Counted from the first letter of the stretch, positions 1 to 9,741 are shown. The stretch: 64,000 nt of DNA from Neptunitalea lumnitzerae (GCF_027924185.1 NZ_BRVO01000002.1:186001-250000), one strand, 5' to 3'. The notes: generated by a model from the letters alone, not told the origin. Translations and numbers: made by a program.

Positions 1-9
1 CTTTTTTAT

Positions 10-411
10 TTACTGATTCATTTTCATTTCATGATCGTAATGGCAACATGCCGGTAACTTTTCATAAGCTGCTTCAGAGCCTGTAAAGCCTTCTGTATCA
101 TAACCAGATGCAGCAATAGCCTTCTTAATGCTTGTTACATCTGTTTTAGTGCTATCAAAGGCTACTTTAATAATTTTATGATCTACATCCCAAGTAGATT
201 TAGCCACACCATCTACACTATTGGCAGCTTTTTCAATGGTAGCTTTACACATACCACAATTACCTCTTACACCAAAGGTTTCCACAGCTTTTCCTTCTAT
301 ACTTGCTGTGTCAAGGTTTTCAGTAGTTGTTTTTTCCTCTTTTTTAGTTTCTTCACAACTAGTAAATCCGATTGCAGCAATAACTGCTACTGCTAAAATT
401 ACTTTTCTCAT
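10..411 (-). CDS. Heavy-metal-associated (HMA) domain lipoprotein
   Basis: A 133-residue predicted lipoprotein: a short hydrophobic N-terminus ends in FTSC, with Cys19 as the probable lipidation site. It is followed by a charged linker and a single HMA-type ferredoxin-like domain (about residues 42-110). The metal-binding motif reads GNCGMC (Cys52, Cys55), the two-cysteine loop used by MerP/CopZ-like carriers of Cu(I) or Hg(II). The C-terminus adds a second possible metal site, PACCHYDHEM. It is the last gene of the copper/silver efflux operon, 29 bp behind cusB, so it probably hands metal to the RND pump in the periplasm. The metal is inferred from the neighbours; other soft metals are possible. 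Confidence 0.85.
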   Translation of the reverse strand: MRKVILAVAVIAAIGFTSCEETKKEEKTTTENLDTASIEGKAVETFGVRGNCGMCKATIEKAANSVDGVAKSTWDVDHKIIKVAFDSTKTDVTSIKKAIAASGYDTEGFTGSEAAYEKLPACCHYDHEMKMNQ

Positions 412-440
412 TTGTCTAGATTTTGTTTTATTATATGTTA

Positions 441-2168
441 TTAATGAATTGTATCTTTTGTGCTACCGCATGTTAGCATTGATTTTCCGAAATATGGGTT
501 TTTAATTTCTGTTTGATTACTTAACCAATAAGCACCCTCATTATTATCTGCCATTGGACAATATTGAAGATAAGCTGCTTCTTCAACTCCAAAAGCTTTA
601 ACTAAGAATATCATCTCTTTAGAAATTTCAAGGAAATGTTCTCTTTGTATTTCTATAGTTGATGCTTTCGTGAATTTGGATAATGCTGCTATAAGTTTCT
701 TTTTACTATTCATCCAAATAGGATGAGAGTTTTTATTTTTTAGTGACTTCATTTTCGCTGCTTGAACAGCACTACTTAATGCTTTACCATTTTCTTTCGC
801 TGCCTTAAAATTATCTTCTGATAAGTTTACTTTAAGGGTAATATAAGCTTTGTAAACGTAATGTAATTGATTGATAAAACTTTGAGATTCTTCTATTCTT
901 TCCACCGTCATATTAGACATAGCTCCGGTATGTTTTTTAGATGGTACAGAGGTTGTCATCATAGATGGTTTACCTTGTAATTGTGCTGCTGCGTCTACTG
1001 TAAAAGTTCCGTTGGTAACAATTTCCTCACCATTTTCAAGTCCGTCTAGTATGGTATAAGATGTGCCTACTTTACTGCCTAAAGTAACAGGTCTCATCTC
1101 AAAAATAGGTTCGTTTTTAGAGGTTTTTACATATACAATAGATTGTTTTCCTGTCCATAAAACTGCAGATGCCGGAACATTAATATTATTAGTTTCATCA
1201 GTTTCTGTTTTTAAAGAAGCTTTTACAAACATACCTGGTTTCCATTTTTTATTGTTGTTTTTTAGGGTTACCCTTAAAGCAGTAGTTCTGGTATTTGAAT
1301 TCAAAACAGGATCAATAAAATCTACTTTAGCCTTTACTTCCTCTGAAGGATATGCATTACTTGTAATGGTTATTTGCTGTCCTTCTTTGATATGTTTCAA
1401 ATCTCTTTCATAGACATCAAAAATAGCCCAAACACTGTTCAGATTACTTATTTTAAGCAGGGATTGCCCCGCTTTTATTTGATCGCCTTCATTCACTAAC
1501 TTATCAATTACAGTACCGTTTACTGTTGCGTAAATGGGAAAGTACTCTTGAATAGTTTGTGAACTTTCAATATGCTCAATTTGCTTATCGGTAAGCTTCC
1601 AAAGTTTAAGTTTGTTCTTTACAGCTTTGTATAATTTAGGTTGACTCTCTTTTATTTTTGAAGCCGTTAAAAGTTCTTGCTGGGCTGTTATTAATTCAGG
1701 AGCATATATGGTGGCTAATAATTGTCCGGAAGAAATAGTTTGTCCTGTGTAATTAATGTATAGTTTTTCTATTCTACCATTAAAGTAACTTACCTGTACT
1801 TGGTTTAACTCTTCGTTAGCTTCAATGGTGCCTGATAAGATGTTTTGGGCATTGTTAGCTAAAGAATCACCTACTAGTGTAGTTTGTATATTAGCAAGTG
1901 CTACAGCATTTTCAGATAGCCTTAATTGGTTTGCTGATAGCCCACTGGTTTCATTTTCTAACGGAATTAATTCCATACCACAAATTGGGCAATCACCAGG
2001 TTCTTTTTTTACTATTTGTGGATGCATGGAGCATGTCCATAATTCTTCTTTATGTGCAGTACTCTCGTGATGCGTATTACTGGTAGAGGTATTTGAATTG
2101 TTAAATAACATCCAACCCAAAAACAAGCCTACTAATAGAATTAGAATGTATGTTATATATTTTTTCAT
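441..2168 (-). CDS. cusB: CusB-type RND efflux periplasmic adaptor with heavy-metal-binding and DUF3347 domains
   Basis: A 575-residue membrane-fusion protein. An N-terminal anchor (residues 5-22) precedes a heavy-metal-binding domain with Cys46, His49 and a CPICGM motif (Cys60, Cys63). The HlyD/CusB hairpin, lipoyl and beta-barrel domains occupy roughly residues 95-400. A C-terminal DUF3347-like helical domain (about 435-560) ends in a Cys-rich stretch (YCPMAD, LTCGS). CusB links the inner-membrane pump to the outer-membrane channel and passes Cu(I)/Ag(I) to CusA. Ordinary CusB has about 400 residues, so both terminal domains are additions. The start codon overlaps the end of the cusC-like gene upstream by one base, indicating coupled translation. 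Confidence 0.92.
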   Translation of the reverse strand: MKKYITYILILLVGLFLGWMLFNNSNTSTSNTHHESTAHKEELWTCSMHPQIVKKEPGDCPICGMELIPLENETSGLSANQLRLSENAVALANIQTTLVGDSLANNAQNILSGTIEANEELNQVQVSYFNGRIEKLYINYTGQTISSGQLLATIYAPELITAQQELLTASKIKESQPKLYKAVKNKLKLWKLTDKQIEHIESSQTIQEYFPIYATVNGTVIDKLVNEGDQIKAGQSLLKISNLNSVWAIFDVYERDLKHIKEGQQITITSNAYPSEEVKAKVDFIDPVLNSNTRTTALRVTLKNNNKKWKPGMFVKASLKTETDETNNINVPASAVLWTGKQSIVYVKTSKNEPIFEMRPVTLGSKVGTSYTILDGLENGEEIVTNGTFTVDAAAQLQGKPSMMTTSVPSKKHTGAMSNMTVERIEESQSFINQLHYVYKAYITLKVNLSEDNFKAAKENGKALSSAVQAAKMKSLKNKNSHPIWMNSKKKLIAALSKFTKASTIEIQREHFLEISKEMIFLVKAFGVEEAAYLQYCPMADNNEGAYWLSNQTEIKNPYFGKSMLTCGSTKDTIH

Positions 2169-3403
2169 TAGTATGTACTTAAATAGTTAATAGTAGTAGT
2201 TTGCAAATGGTAATCTAATGTAGCATCTACTTTGTTTAGTTCAAACCCAAGCATGAGTTCCTGAACGTCTAATAAATCTTGATATTTTAAGGTTCCATTT
2301 TCATAGTTAGACATTAAAATGGTTTCAGCATTTTTAGCTTGTTCAATGTTTTTAAGTTGCGTCTTGTACTTTATTAAAGAAGCCTTTCTATCAGAAATGC
2401 TCTTTTTCAAGCGTGCAGCCAAAAAGTTATAGCGTTCAACTTTTGCTAATTCAATTTCTTGTTGCGCTAATTGATGTTGCTTCGATTTTGATTTGAATGA
2501 AGCGTTAAAAATGGGGATGGATACTGAAACCATAGGCATAAATATGTCTTTGCCATTATCTAAAACATTCATATCTGTGCGTTCTGCTACATTAATATAA
2601 TCTACACCTACGCCAATCATGGCACTTTTACTTTTATTATTTACAATTTCTGATTGCACTACAGACTCATACATTTTATCATACTTTATAAGTTCAGGAT
2701 GCAATTGTAAGCTATCTATATTAATGGGAGTCTGTTCTTTATCAATAGACGATTCTTCAGGAAAAGAAACAACAAGCATATCTTCGGTATTCAAAAGTTC
2801 TGTAAATGTGGCTAATTCAGCCGTGTAATTTTGTTTCAATTGTTCTTGTTTCCCTTCTAATTCATTTTTTCGCATTTGAATTTTTAATGCGTCTACAGCA
2901 GTAGCTTTATTCACTTCTAACGATTTTAAAACCAAGGTTTCGTAGGTGTTTAATAATTCAATTTGCTTAGTTAGTACATTTTCTTTTTGCTTAATGCTGT
3001 ACAACTTATAATAGGATTGCGCTACTTTGAATATTAATTTACGTTTAGCGATAACAACATCTTGGTGAGCAACATCCGCTAAGGAAGATTGATAATCTTC
3101 TTTAGAAGTAATAGTTCCAAACCATGGAAACATTTGTTTAGCTGATAGTTTAAAAGTTTGTGGACCTGTTCTTGTTTCGGGCTCACTTACAAAATAGCCT
3201 GCACCAAATTCGGTATTAGGTAATACAGCTACTTCATTTACTTTTTCTTTGGAAATAGCATATCTCAGTTCTAGCTTTTGAATCTCCGGATTGTTATCAA
3301 TAGCTTTTTCTATGTATGTGTTAACATCTTGAGCATGTACTGAAACATACATTAACCAAAAACAGAAAACCATGCCTATGTTATGTATTTTACTTAGTCT
3401 CAT
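2168..3403 (-). CDS. cusC: TolC/CusC-family outer-membrane efflux protein
   Basis: A 411-residue outer-membrane factor. A signal peptide (cleavage near VHAQ, about residue 25) is followed by two long amphipathic coiled-coil halves of the OEP family, with typical stretches such as EIQKLELRYAISKEKV near the start of the first half and repeated Gln/Lys-rich helices. It would form the outer-membrane/periplasmic channel of the CusCBA complex. The gene overlaps the 3' end of cusA by 14 bp and cusB by one base, so the three subunits are translationally coupled. Its place between pump and adaptor genes is the main support for the copper/silver role, since OEP sequences alone do not show substrate. 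Confidence 0.9.
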   Translation of the reverse strand: MRLSKIHNIGMVFCFWLMYVSVHAQDVNTYIEKAIDNNPEIQKLELRYAISKEKVNEVAVLPNTEFGAGYFVSEPETRTGPQTFKLSAKQMFPWFGTITSKEDYQSSLADVAHQDVVIAKRKLIFKVAQSYYKLYSIKQKENVLTKQIELLNTYETLVLKSLEVNKATAVDALKIQMRKNELEGKQEQLKQNYTAELATFTELLNTEDMLVVSFPEESSIDKEQTPINIDSLQLHPELIKYDKMYESVVQSEIVNNKSKSAMIGVGVDYINVAERTDMNVLDNGKDIFMPMVSVSIPIFNASFKSKSKQHQLAQQEIELAKVERYNFLAARLKKSISDRKASLIKYKTQLKNIEQAKNAETILMSNYENGTLKYQDLLDVQELMLGFELNKVDATLDYHLQTTTINYLSTY

Positions 3404-6400
3404 GAGCTACTTTAGATTTTAATTGAAACTCTTGTTTCCATGAAAATAATATGGGAACTACAAATAAGGTGATGAGTGCTACCAGCATACCACCAAAAGC
3501 TGGTATAGCCATAGGAATCATTATATCACTACCGCGTCCAGTAGATGTTAATACTGGTAATAAGGCTAATAGGGTAGTGGCAGTTGTCATTAAACAAGGT
3601 CTAATTCTTTTTTCTCCTGCTATAATTACAGCTTTTCTAATGTTATCTATGGTATTGGTTTTTTCTTTTTCAAAAGTTTGTGTTAGGTAGGTAGCCATTA
3701 CCACACCATCATCTGTAGCAATACCAAATAATGCAATGAAACCTACCCAAATAGCTACACTTAAATTTATAGTGTGCATTTGAAATAGCTCTCGCATATT
3801 TTCACCAAACAAAGAGAAATTAAAAAACCATGATTCTCCATACAGCCATAACATTAATAAGCCACCAGAAAAAGCTACGGCAATACCCGTGAAAACCATA
3901 AGTGATGTACTAACCGATTTGAATTGGAAGTATAAAATGAGAAATATGATTAATAACGCTAGCGGAACTACAATTTGCAGGGTTTTATCAGCACGTACCT
4001 GATTTTCATAGGTACCTGTAAATTGATAGCTAACACCATTTGGTATTGTTAAAGCTCCACTTTCAATTTTCTCTTTTATTTTTTGTTGTGCATTTTCTAC
4101 AACATTCACTTCTGCAAAATCATTTTGTTTATCAAATAGAACATAGCCTGTTAAAAAGGTATCCTCACTTTTTATTACTTGTGGTCCTTGTTCATATTTT
4201 ATACTAGCCACTTCACTTAATGGAATTGTATTTCCATCTTTAAGAGGAATGTAAATTTGTTCTAAGTCGGTAGGAGTTCCTCTAAGTTCTCTAGGGTATC
4301 TTACTCGTATGCTATAGCGTTCACGACCTTCTACGGTTTGAGAAAGAACCATACCACCAACAGCCACTTTTAGTTGATTTTGAATAGCTTGAATAGATAA
4401 CCCATATCGTGCAATTTTTTCTCTATTAATATCAATTAATAAATAAGGTTTACCAACAATTCTATCTGCAAAAACAGCTTCGTTTTTAACTCCTTCTGTT
4501 TCTTTAAGAATATCCTCTAGTTGTATACCAAAATCTTCAATTTGTTTTAAGTTTTGACCTTTTACTTTAATCCCCATAGGAGCACGCATACCTGTTTGTA
4601 GCATTACAAGGCGCGTTTCTATTGGCTGTAATTTTGGTGCAGATGTAATACCTGGTAACTTGGTAGCACTTACAATTTCTGACCATATATCATCTGGACT
4701 TTTAATTTCAGGGCGCCAATTTCTAAACAGCTCTCCATCTTCATCAATTACTAGTTCAGAGGAATTTATGCGTAATGCGTTTATAACATTTTGTTCCTTT
4801 GTATTTGGAGTATCAAAACTAGTATTGGGGTTATACGCTAATGAACCATTTTTTAAAATAAATAGACCATCTTTATTTACTTTAAAACGAAGTTTTTCGC
4901 CTTGCTCGTTTTCTATGTATTCTGTTTTGTATTGAATAATATTTTCATACATAGATAGGGGTGCTGGGTCTAATGCACTTTCTGTTCTCCCTGCTTTACC
5001 AACAACAGTTTCAATTTCTGGTATCGAAGCAACTGCCATATCTAACTGTTGTAAGACTCTTTTGTTTTCTTCTATTCCTGCATGAGGTAAAGAGGTTGGC
5101 ATTAATAGAAAAGATCCCTCATTTAAAGAGGGCATAAACTCCTTACCCGTATTTTTAAGAATAAATACCGCCCCAACAAGTAAAGCTGTTGGTATTGTTA
5201 GAAATAATATTTTGTGAGCTAACGCCCAGGTTAATATTTGTGTATATAGTTTTCTAAACACGGTAATTAGAGCAAGTATTCCCAAGCAAATTAATGCCAC
5301 AAATAGAAAGTTAATAGCATAACTTTTTTGCATCCCTAAAGGTCTCCAATAGTTGGCCAACAAACATATAATGGTTGTAACACAAATGGCAACCTGTAAA
5401 GTAGCAACTCTTTTTAAGGTTATATAATTTAGTTTAGCACCTATTGCTATAAGACTAAAAGCAATAAGTGTGAGTCCAATCCAATAGCCATTTATAAGTG
5501 CTACAGTTGCTATTACTAGTAGCAATGTATTCCATAACCAGAAAGTAGTATGCTTTAATGTTCGCTTTTTAAAAAGTATTGCGGCAAAAGGAGGAAGAAT
5601 AAACAGGGCAACTATGATAGAAGCTGTTAAGGCAAAGGTTTTTGTAAAAGCCAAAGGTCTAAACAGTTTTCCTTCGGCACCTACCATGGTAAATACAGGG
5701 ATAAAACTAATGATAGTAGTTAATACAGCGGTAATAATTGCTCCAGACACTTCTGATGTTGCATTGTAAATAACGGTATTTAGAGGTAACTTATCTTTGT
5801 CTTCGTCTAAATGTCTAATAATATTTTCGCATAAAATAATACCTACATCTACCATGGTACCAATGGCAATAGCAATACCTGAAAGTGCTACAATATTAGC
5901 GTCTATTTGAAACCATTTCATAGCTATAAAAACCATGAGAACTGCTACAGGTAGTAGGGATGAAATTAAAATAGAAGCTCTTAGATTGAATACCATAACC
6001 ATAATCACAAAAATGGTAATGAGAATTTCCATAGTTAATGCTTCATTTAAAGTGCCTATGGTTTCTTTAATTAACACAGATCTATCATAGAAAGGAACTA
6101 TGGTAAGCTTAGATAGGGTGCCATCTTTTAGGGTTTTAGTAGGTAAGCCATTACTAAGTTCTTTAATTTTACTTTTTACATTAGTAATAACTTCCATAGG
6201 ATTGGCTCCATATCTTGCTACTACAACTCCACCAACCACTTCAGCACCTTCTTTATCTAAAATCCCTCTTCTGGCTGCAGGACCCAAAGTAACTTTGGCT
6301 ACGTCTTTTACCAATAGAGGAGTATAGTTAGTACTTGTGACTACCGAATTTTCAATATCTGATATAGATTTCACGTAACCTAGTCCTCTAACTAAATATT

Positions 6401-7136
6401 CTGCTTTGTTAATTTCTAAAGTTTGAGCACCTATATCTTCGTTACTTTGTTTAATAGCTGCTACTATTTGTGGCAACGTAATATTGTATTGCCTCATTAA
6501 TTCTGGTTGCACATCAATTTGGTATTCCTTTACATAACCACCAATGGAAGCTACTTCTGAAACACCAGCTGCAGAAGAAAGTGCGTATTTTACAATATAA
6601 TCTTGAGTACTTCTCAACTCTTGTAAATCCCATCCTCCAGTAACGTTCCCATTTTCATCTCGACCTTCAAGGGTGTACCAAAAAATTTGTCCTAATCCTG
6701 TAGCATCTGGCCCTAAGGTAGGTTGTACATCGGTAGGTAATACATTAGTAGGAAGTGAGTTTAGTTTTTCTAAAATTCTACTTCTACTCCAATAAAATTC
6801 TACATCCTCTTCAAAAATGATATAGATGGTAGAAAAACCAAACATAGAAGAACTTCTGATAGTTTTTACCCCTGGTATACCCAATAGAGAAGAGGTAAGG
6901 GGATAGGTGATTTGATCTTCAATATCTTGAGGAGATCTACCTTCCCATTTTGTAAATACAATTTGTTGATTTTCTCCAATATCTGGGATAGCATCTACCG
7001 CTACCGGGTTGGTAGGTAATAGCCCTTTATTCCACTCAAATGGAGCGTAAACAATACCTGTTGTAACTAATGTTAGTAATAGAAGAATAGCTACAAGCTT
7101 ATTTTCTATTAGAAATTTAATGCTTTTGTTAAGCAT
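3390..7136 (-). CDS. cusA: CusA/CzcA-family heavy-metal RND efflux pump with two large insertions
   Basis: A 1248-residue HME-type RND transporter, proton-driven, in the inner membrane. The transmembrane proton-relay segment is present (TMVDVGIILCEN, about residues 427-438). Three methionines match the CusA metal site: Met679 in LLMPTSLP, Met729 in PAPLSMYE and Met845 in RLVMLQTG, which favours Cu(I)/Ag(I) over Zn/Co. It is about 200 residues longer than E. coli CusA. One extra block (about 525-630) carries additional hydrophobic segments between TM6 and TM7; another of about 65 residues (735-800) interrupts the porter domain. The gene follows the HYC_CC_PP-type gene by 92 bp and overlaps cusC. 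The extra blocks appear in frame and not degraded, so I read them as real protein. Confidence 0.93.
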   Translation of the reverse strand: MLNKSIKFLIENKLVAILLLLTLVTTGIVYAPFEWNKGLLPTNPVAVDAIPDIGENQQIVFTKWEGRSPQDIEDQITYPLTSSLLGIPGVKTIRSSSMFGFSTIYIIFEEDVEFYWSRSRILEKLNSLPTNVLPTDVQPTLGPDATGLGQIFWYTLEGRDENGNVTGGWDLQELRSTQDYIVKYALSSAAGVSEVASIGGYVKEYQIDVQPELMRQYNITLPQIVAAIKQSNEDIGAQTLEINKAEYLVRGLGYVKSISDIENSVVTSTNYTPLLVKDVAKVTLGPAARRGILDKEGAEVVGGVVVARYGANPMEVITNVKSKIKELSNGLPTKTLKDGTLSKLTIVPFYDRSVLIKETIGTLNEALTMEILITIFVIMVMVFNLRASILISSLLPVAVLMVFIAMKWFQIDANIVALSGIAIAIGTMVDVGIILCENIIRHLDEDKDKLPLNTVIYNATSEVSGAIITAVLTTIISFIPVFTMVGAEGKLFRPLAFTKTFALTASIIVALFILPPFAAILFKKRTLKHTTFWLWNTLLLVIATVALINGYWIGLTLIAFSLIAIGAKLNYITLKRVATLQVAICVTTIICLLANYWRPLGMQKSYAINFLFVALICLGILALITVFRKLYTQILTWALAHKILFLTIPTALLVGAVFILKNTGKEFMPSLNEGSFLLMPTSLPHAGIEENKRVLQQLDMAVASIPEIETVVGKAGRTESALDPAPLSMYENIIQYKTEYIENEQGEKLRFKVNKDGLFILKNGSLAYNPNTSFDTPNTKEQNVINALRINSSELVIDEDGELFRNWRPEIKSPDDIWSEIVSATKLPGITSAPKLQPIETRLVMLQTGMRAPMGIKVKGQNLKQIEDFGIQLEDILKETEGVKNEAVFADRIVGKPYLLIDINREKIARYGLSIQAIQNQLKVAVGGMVLSQTVEGRERYSIRVRYPRELRGTPTDLEQIYIPLKDGNTIPLSEVASIKYEQGPQVIKSEDTFLTGYVLFDKQNDFAEVNVVENAQQKIKEKIESGALTIPNGVSYQFTGTYENQVRADKTLQIVVPLALLIIFLILYFQFKSVSTSLMVFTGIAVAFSGGLLMLWLYGESWFFNFSLFGENMRELFQMHTINLSVAIWVGFIALFGIATDDGVVMATYLTQTFEKEKTNTIDNIRKAVIIAGEKRIRPCLMTTATTLLALLPVLTSTGRGSDIMIPMAIPAFGGMLVALITLFVVPILFSWKQEFQLKSKVAHETK

Positions 7137-7228
7137 AAGAAATCATTATTAAATAATTAGACATTTTGTGATATTCATCAAATACCCCCTTAATAAAATT
7201 TTGGGGTACTGCCTATACTACTTAATAA

Positions 7229-7651
7229 TCAAATTAAATATACCTCGTGCAATTTGTGTATGGACTTAACAACCAGATCGGGTTCATAGCTATTTAGAGA
7301 AGATACCTCTTCATCAAACCCTTCAAATAAGTTTATATAAGAATAAACAAAGGAAGTTAAGAATAGTTGTTGAGAAAATGTTAAGTCAGAAAATGAAGTT
7401 TGTAGTTCGTTCTGTCCTTTAACTAACTGTGTTTTATTATGGCAGCATTGCTTTTTTAAAATGTTATTACATTTTTCAGTGGTGCTTACTTTCTCTGCCA
7501 TTTCCATACCACATGAATCAGCTTTAGTAAAAACTGATAATGATACAAGTTGATCTCCGCAATAATGCTCATCTATAGTAAAAGACACTGTAGAAAAGAA
7601 CACTACTACTGCGAGTACACTACTTAATATTTTACTAAGTATGGATTTCAT
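7229..7651 (-). CDS. Small exported Cys/His protein of the HYC_CC_PP type
   Basis: A 140-residue predicted exported protein: a hydrophobic N-terminus (about residues 8-26) followed by a conserved EHYCGD motif, a further Cys (DSCGMEM) and KQCCHN. Proteins of this type are recurrent companions of flavobacterial copper-efflux operons; the name comes from the His-Tyr-Cys and Cys-Cys motifs, and no biochemical function is established that I know of. The spaced cysteines and histidines suggest periplasmic metal binding. It is the first gene of the operon leading into cusA. A CAAATATA on the plus strand at 7657-7664 reads TATATTTG on the coding strand, but it lies so close to the ATG that I do not call it a promoter. 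Confidence 0.75.
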   Translation of the reverse strand: MKSILSKILSSVLAVVVFFSTVSFTIDEHYCGDQLVSLSVFTKADSCGMEMAEKVSTTEKCNNILKKQCCHNKTQLVKGQNELQTSFSDLTFSQQLFLTSFVYSYINLFEGFDEEVSSLNSYEPDLVVKSIHKLHEVYLI

Positions 7652-8064
7652 AATTACAAATATACAAAGAATAACTATTAGTGATGTACGAAAATTATCT
7701 TAAAAATAAATTTATATCATTTTGTTTTCTCAAATAATCAGTTGATTTATAAAAGATTGTTATAACCCTTAGAGGAGATTTATCTATGGATTGTCATACT
7801 TTGTAGAGAGAATACCTGTTAACGTAGAATCAATTTTTTACTAAGATTATAAAATTGGACATTCGTAGTGTGATTAATAAAAATTTGAGTTTTTGATAGC
7901 AAAATCAATGTAGAATTTAAGACCCTATTTCAAGTTTTCATAGCAGTTATATAAGAAATGGGTTTTTTTAATTATTTCAGTCTAAGTTTTAGAATGATGT
8001 AATTATGGTTAAAATTTTTGGGTTATCTAATTAAAAAAAGGGTTTTCTGTAAAGGAATCCCTTT
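7652..8064. other. Intergenic region without a recognisable gene
   Basis: This 413-bp AT-rich stretch between the metal operon and the GTPase gene shows no convincing coding frame. It contains the GTPase terminator at its right end. In the middle, 7922-7931 (ACCCTATTTC) can pair with 7955-7963 (GAAATGGGT, one bulged base), followed on the plus strand by seven T. That resembles a plus-strand terminator with no gene in front of it. Confidence 0.6.
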
Positions 8065-8066
8065 TT
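8029..8066 (-). terminator. Probable terminator of the GTPase gene
   Basis: On the minus strand, directly after the stop codon, AAAAAGGG and CCCTTTTT can pair around a 16-nt loop; the descending arm is extended to seven T. Confidence 0.6.
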
Positions 8067-9165
8067 AATTGGTTTCTACATTATTTTTTTTACCCTTAAA
8101 TCGTTTTTTTAATTCAGTTAATATATCGGTTTGCGTAATATCTTTCATATCTTTTTTGACCAATAAGTGGGCAAGTGTTTGTATGTAGGCTTCACCAAAA
8201 GCTGTAGTAACCGCTGCTGCTGTACCTGCAGAAATAATACCACCGGCAACACTACCAACTCCAGGAATAAATTTTAATAAATTAGAAGCTATACTTCTTC
8301 CAATTAGGGTGGCACCGCTTCCGGTAATTACTGATGCTATTAAGGTTTTTAGAAAGCCTTCTTCTAGGGTGAACCCAAAAACTGATGTAATACCTGCCAG
8401 CATAGTTACTTGTACAGGTACTAATGCAACAGCATCTGAAAAAGGTATAGGGGTGGCTCCAATACTACCAGCAATTCCCGCAGCCGAAACTACTATTTTA
8501 TGGGCTGTCTTTTTTTTTATATCTATAGAAACTTTTTGAGAAGCAGCAAAAGCTCTATGTTGTCCTTCTGGCACTATTTCCATAGTAGCTTCTACAAGTT
8601 CTTGTAAACCGAATTTTTTAATTACATATCCATCATCTAAGGTTTCATCAATAGAGTTTACCCTGATAATGTTTTTTACATCTTTTAAATGTTCAAAAAC
8701 AATTGCTCTAAAACCTCTATCTGCTTGTGCTTTTGTAATAACCCCTAAAACAGGTATATAACTCGCAAGCATTTTGGTTAACTGTATTTCAGCATCTTCA
8801 ATTCTTCTAGAGCTTTCATCAATGCATACCCAGGCAGCATGTATATGTTCATCGGGGTTTTTACGTTTAGAACGTTCTTTAACCAATTCTTCTAATTGCG
8901 AATAGGTAGTTTCAAATTCGCTAACTTCCATTCCTCTAGTGTCAAACAACGTTAAAGGAATCCCTTCTTTTTTTATTTCCCGAGTACTTTTTGTAACAGG
9001 TTTACCCTGTCCGGTGGTAGCGTAGTTACCTTGAAATACAGCATTAATGAGCGTAGATTTTCCAACACCCGTTTTTCCAGCAATTAAAATATTTATATTG
9101 CCTGTTTCTGTTTTTGCTTTATCAATAGCCTCTTTAACTACTTTACCTATATCTAGTTGACTCAT
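8065..9165 (-). CDS. GTPase of the Era/YcjF-like type with C-terminal DUF697 domain
   Basis: A 366-residue protein with an intact G domain: P-loop GKTGVGKS (residues 30-37), G3 as DTRG (Asp75) and a G4-like TKAQ (about 144-147), in which Ala replaces the first residue after TK of the usual NKxD pattern. About residues 205-350 form a hydrophobic Gly/Ala-rich region matching DUF697, often associated with membranes (AAGIAGSIGATPIPF, IPGVGSVAGGIISAG). Such GTPases are thought to act at the membrane or in stress responses, but their targets are poorly defined. The gene stands alone, with its own terminator, 67 bp from the DoxX-like gene. Molecular role unknown. Confidence 0.8.
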   Translation of the reverse strand: MSQLDIGKVVKEAIDKAKTETGNINILIAGKTGVGKSTLINAVFQGNYATTGQGKPVTKSTREIKKEGIPLTLFDTRGMEVSEFETTYSQLEELVKERSKRKNPDEHIHAAWVCIDESSRRIEDAEIQLTKMLASYIPVLGVITKAQADRGFRAIVFEHLKDVKNIIRVNSIDETLDDGYVIKKFGLQELVEATMEIVPEGQHRAFAASQKVSIDIKKKTAHKIVVSAAGIAGSIGATPIPFSDAVALVPVQVTMLAGITSVFGFTLEEGFLKTLIASVITGSGATLIGRSIASNLLKFIPGVGSVAGGIISAGTAAAVTTAFGEAYIQTLAHLLVKKDMKDITQTDILTELKKRFKGKKNNVETN

Positions 9166-9232
9166 ATATTTATGCTATACATATAAATATAAGAATCTTA
9201 TTAGCTTGATTATTGTTTTTAAGAAAATGTTA

Positions 9233-9688
9233 TTACAATTTTATAATACAAAGGAAGTATAGCCAACCTATATAAAAGAGTTGAATAGGTATTCTAAGCC
9301 ATAAATATGAAAGTCCGGGACCTTCAATTTTTGGGTTTTGATAGTTTATCTTTTCAACTGCGCTATAAATATTAAAAGGTAAAACACATATAAGGTATAC
9401 TATAATAACCCACGCAAATAACTTTTCATATTTTGGAATTAATAGCACGAACGCTAAGACAATTTCTAGAATACCACTTAGTACTATAAGTTGAAAACGA
9501 AATGGAAAGAAAGAAGGAATCATATATTGCATTCCTTCGGTGTACATAAAGTGGCCTAATGAGGCAAATAGCAACATACCCGTAATAGCAAAAATTGCGG
9601 CTTTATGTACATGATAATATCCAAAAGCTATTTTGGTTATAAATAAGGTAACTACAAAAACAACTAATAGGGCTATAAAAGGTTTCAT
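9233..9688 (-). CDS. DoxX-like four-helix membrane protein
   Basis: A 151-residue integral membrane protein with four predicted hydrophobic helices (about residues 3-22, 30-50, 65-86 and 90-110, plus a hydrophobic C-terminal stretch). The layout, with ASLGHFMYTEGM in the first loop and LEIVLAFVLLIPKYEK before the last helices, is that of the DoxX/DoxD-like superfamily. Members are linked to quinone, thiol or redox metabolism, but most flavobacterial ones have no assigned role. It lies 53 bp downstream of, and co-directional with, the Crp/Fnr gene, so it may be co-transcribed with it or controlled by it. Confidence 0.7.
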   Translation of the reverse strand: MKPFIALLVVFVVTLFITKIAFGYYHVHKAAIFAITGMLLFASLGHFMYTEGMQYMIPSFFPFRFQLIVLSGILEIVLAFVLLIPKYEKLFAWVIIVYLICVLPFNIYSAVEKINYQNPKIEGPGLSYLWLRIPIQLFYIGWLYFLCIIKL

Positions 9689-9741
9689 ATGTTTTTGTTA
9701 CAAACTTAGGTAACCAAAATATGTGATAAAATGAACCCGAG

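Noticed and set aside
7657-7664. TATATTTG as a promoter for the HYC_CC_PP-type gene
   Set aside because: It lies only five bases before the ATG and has no -33 partner; it would give a leaderless transcript.
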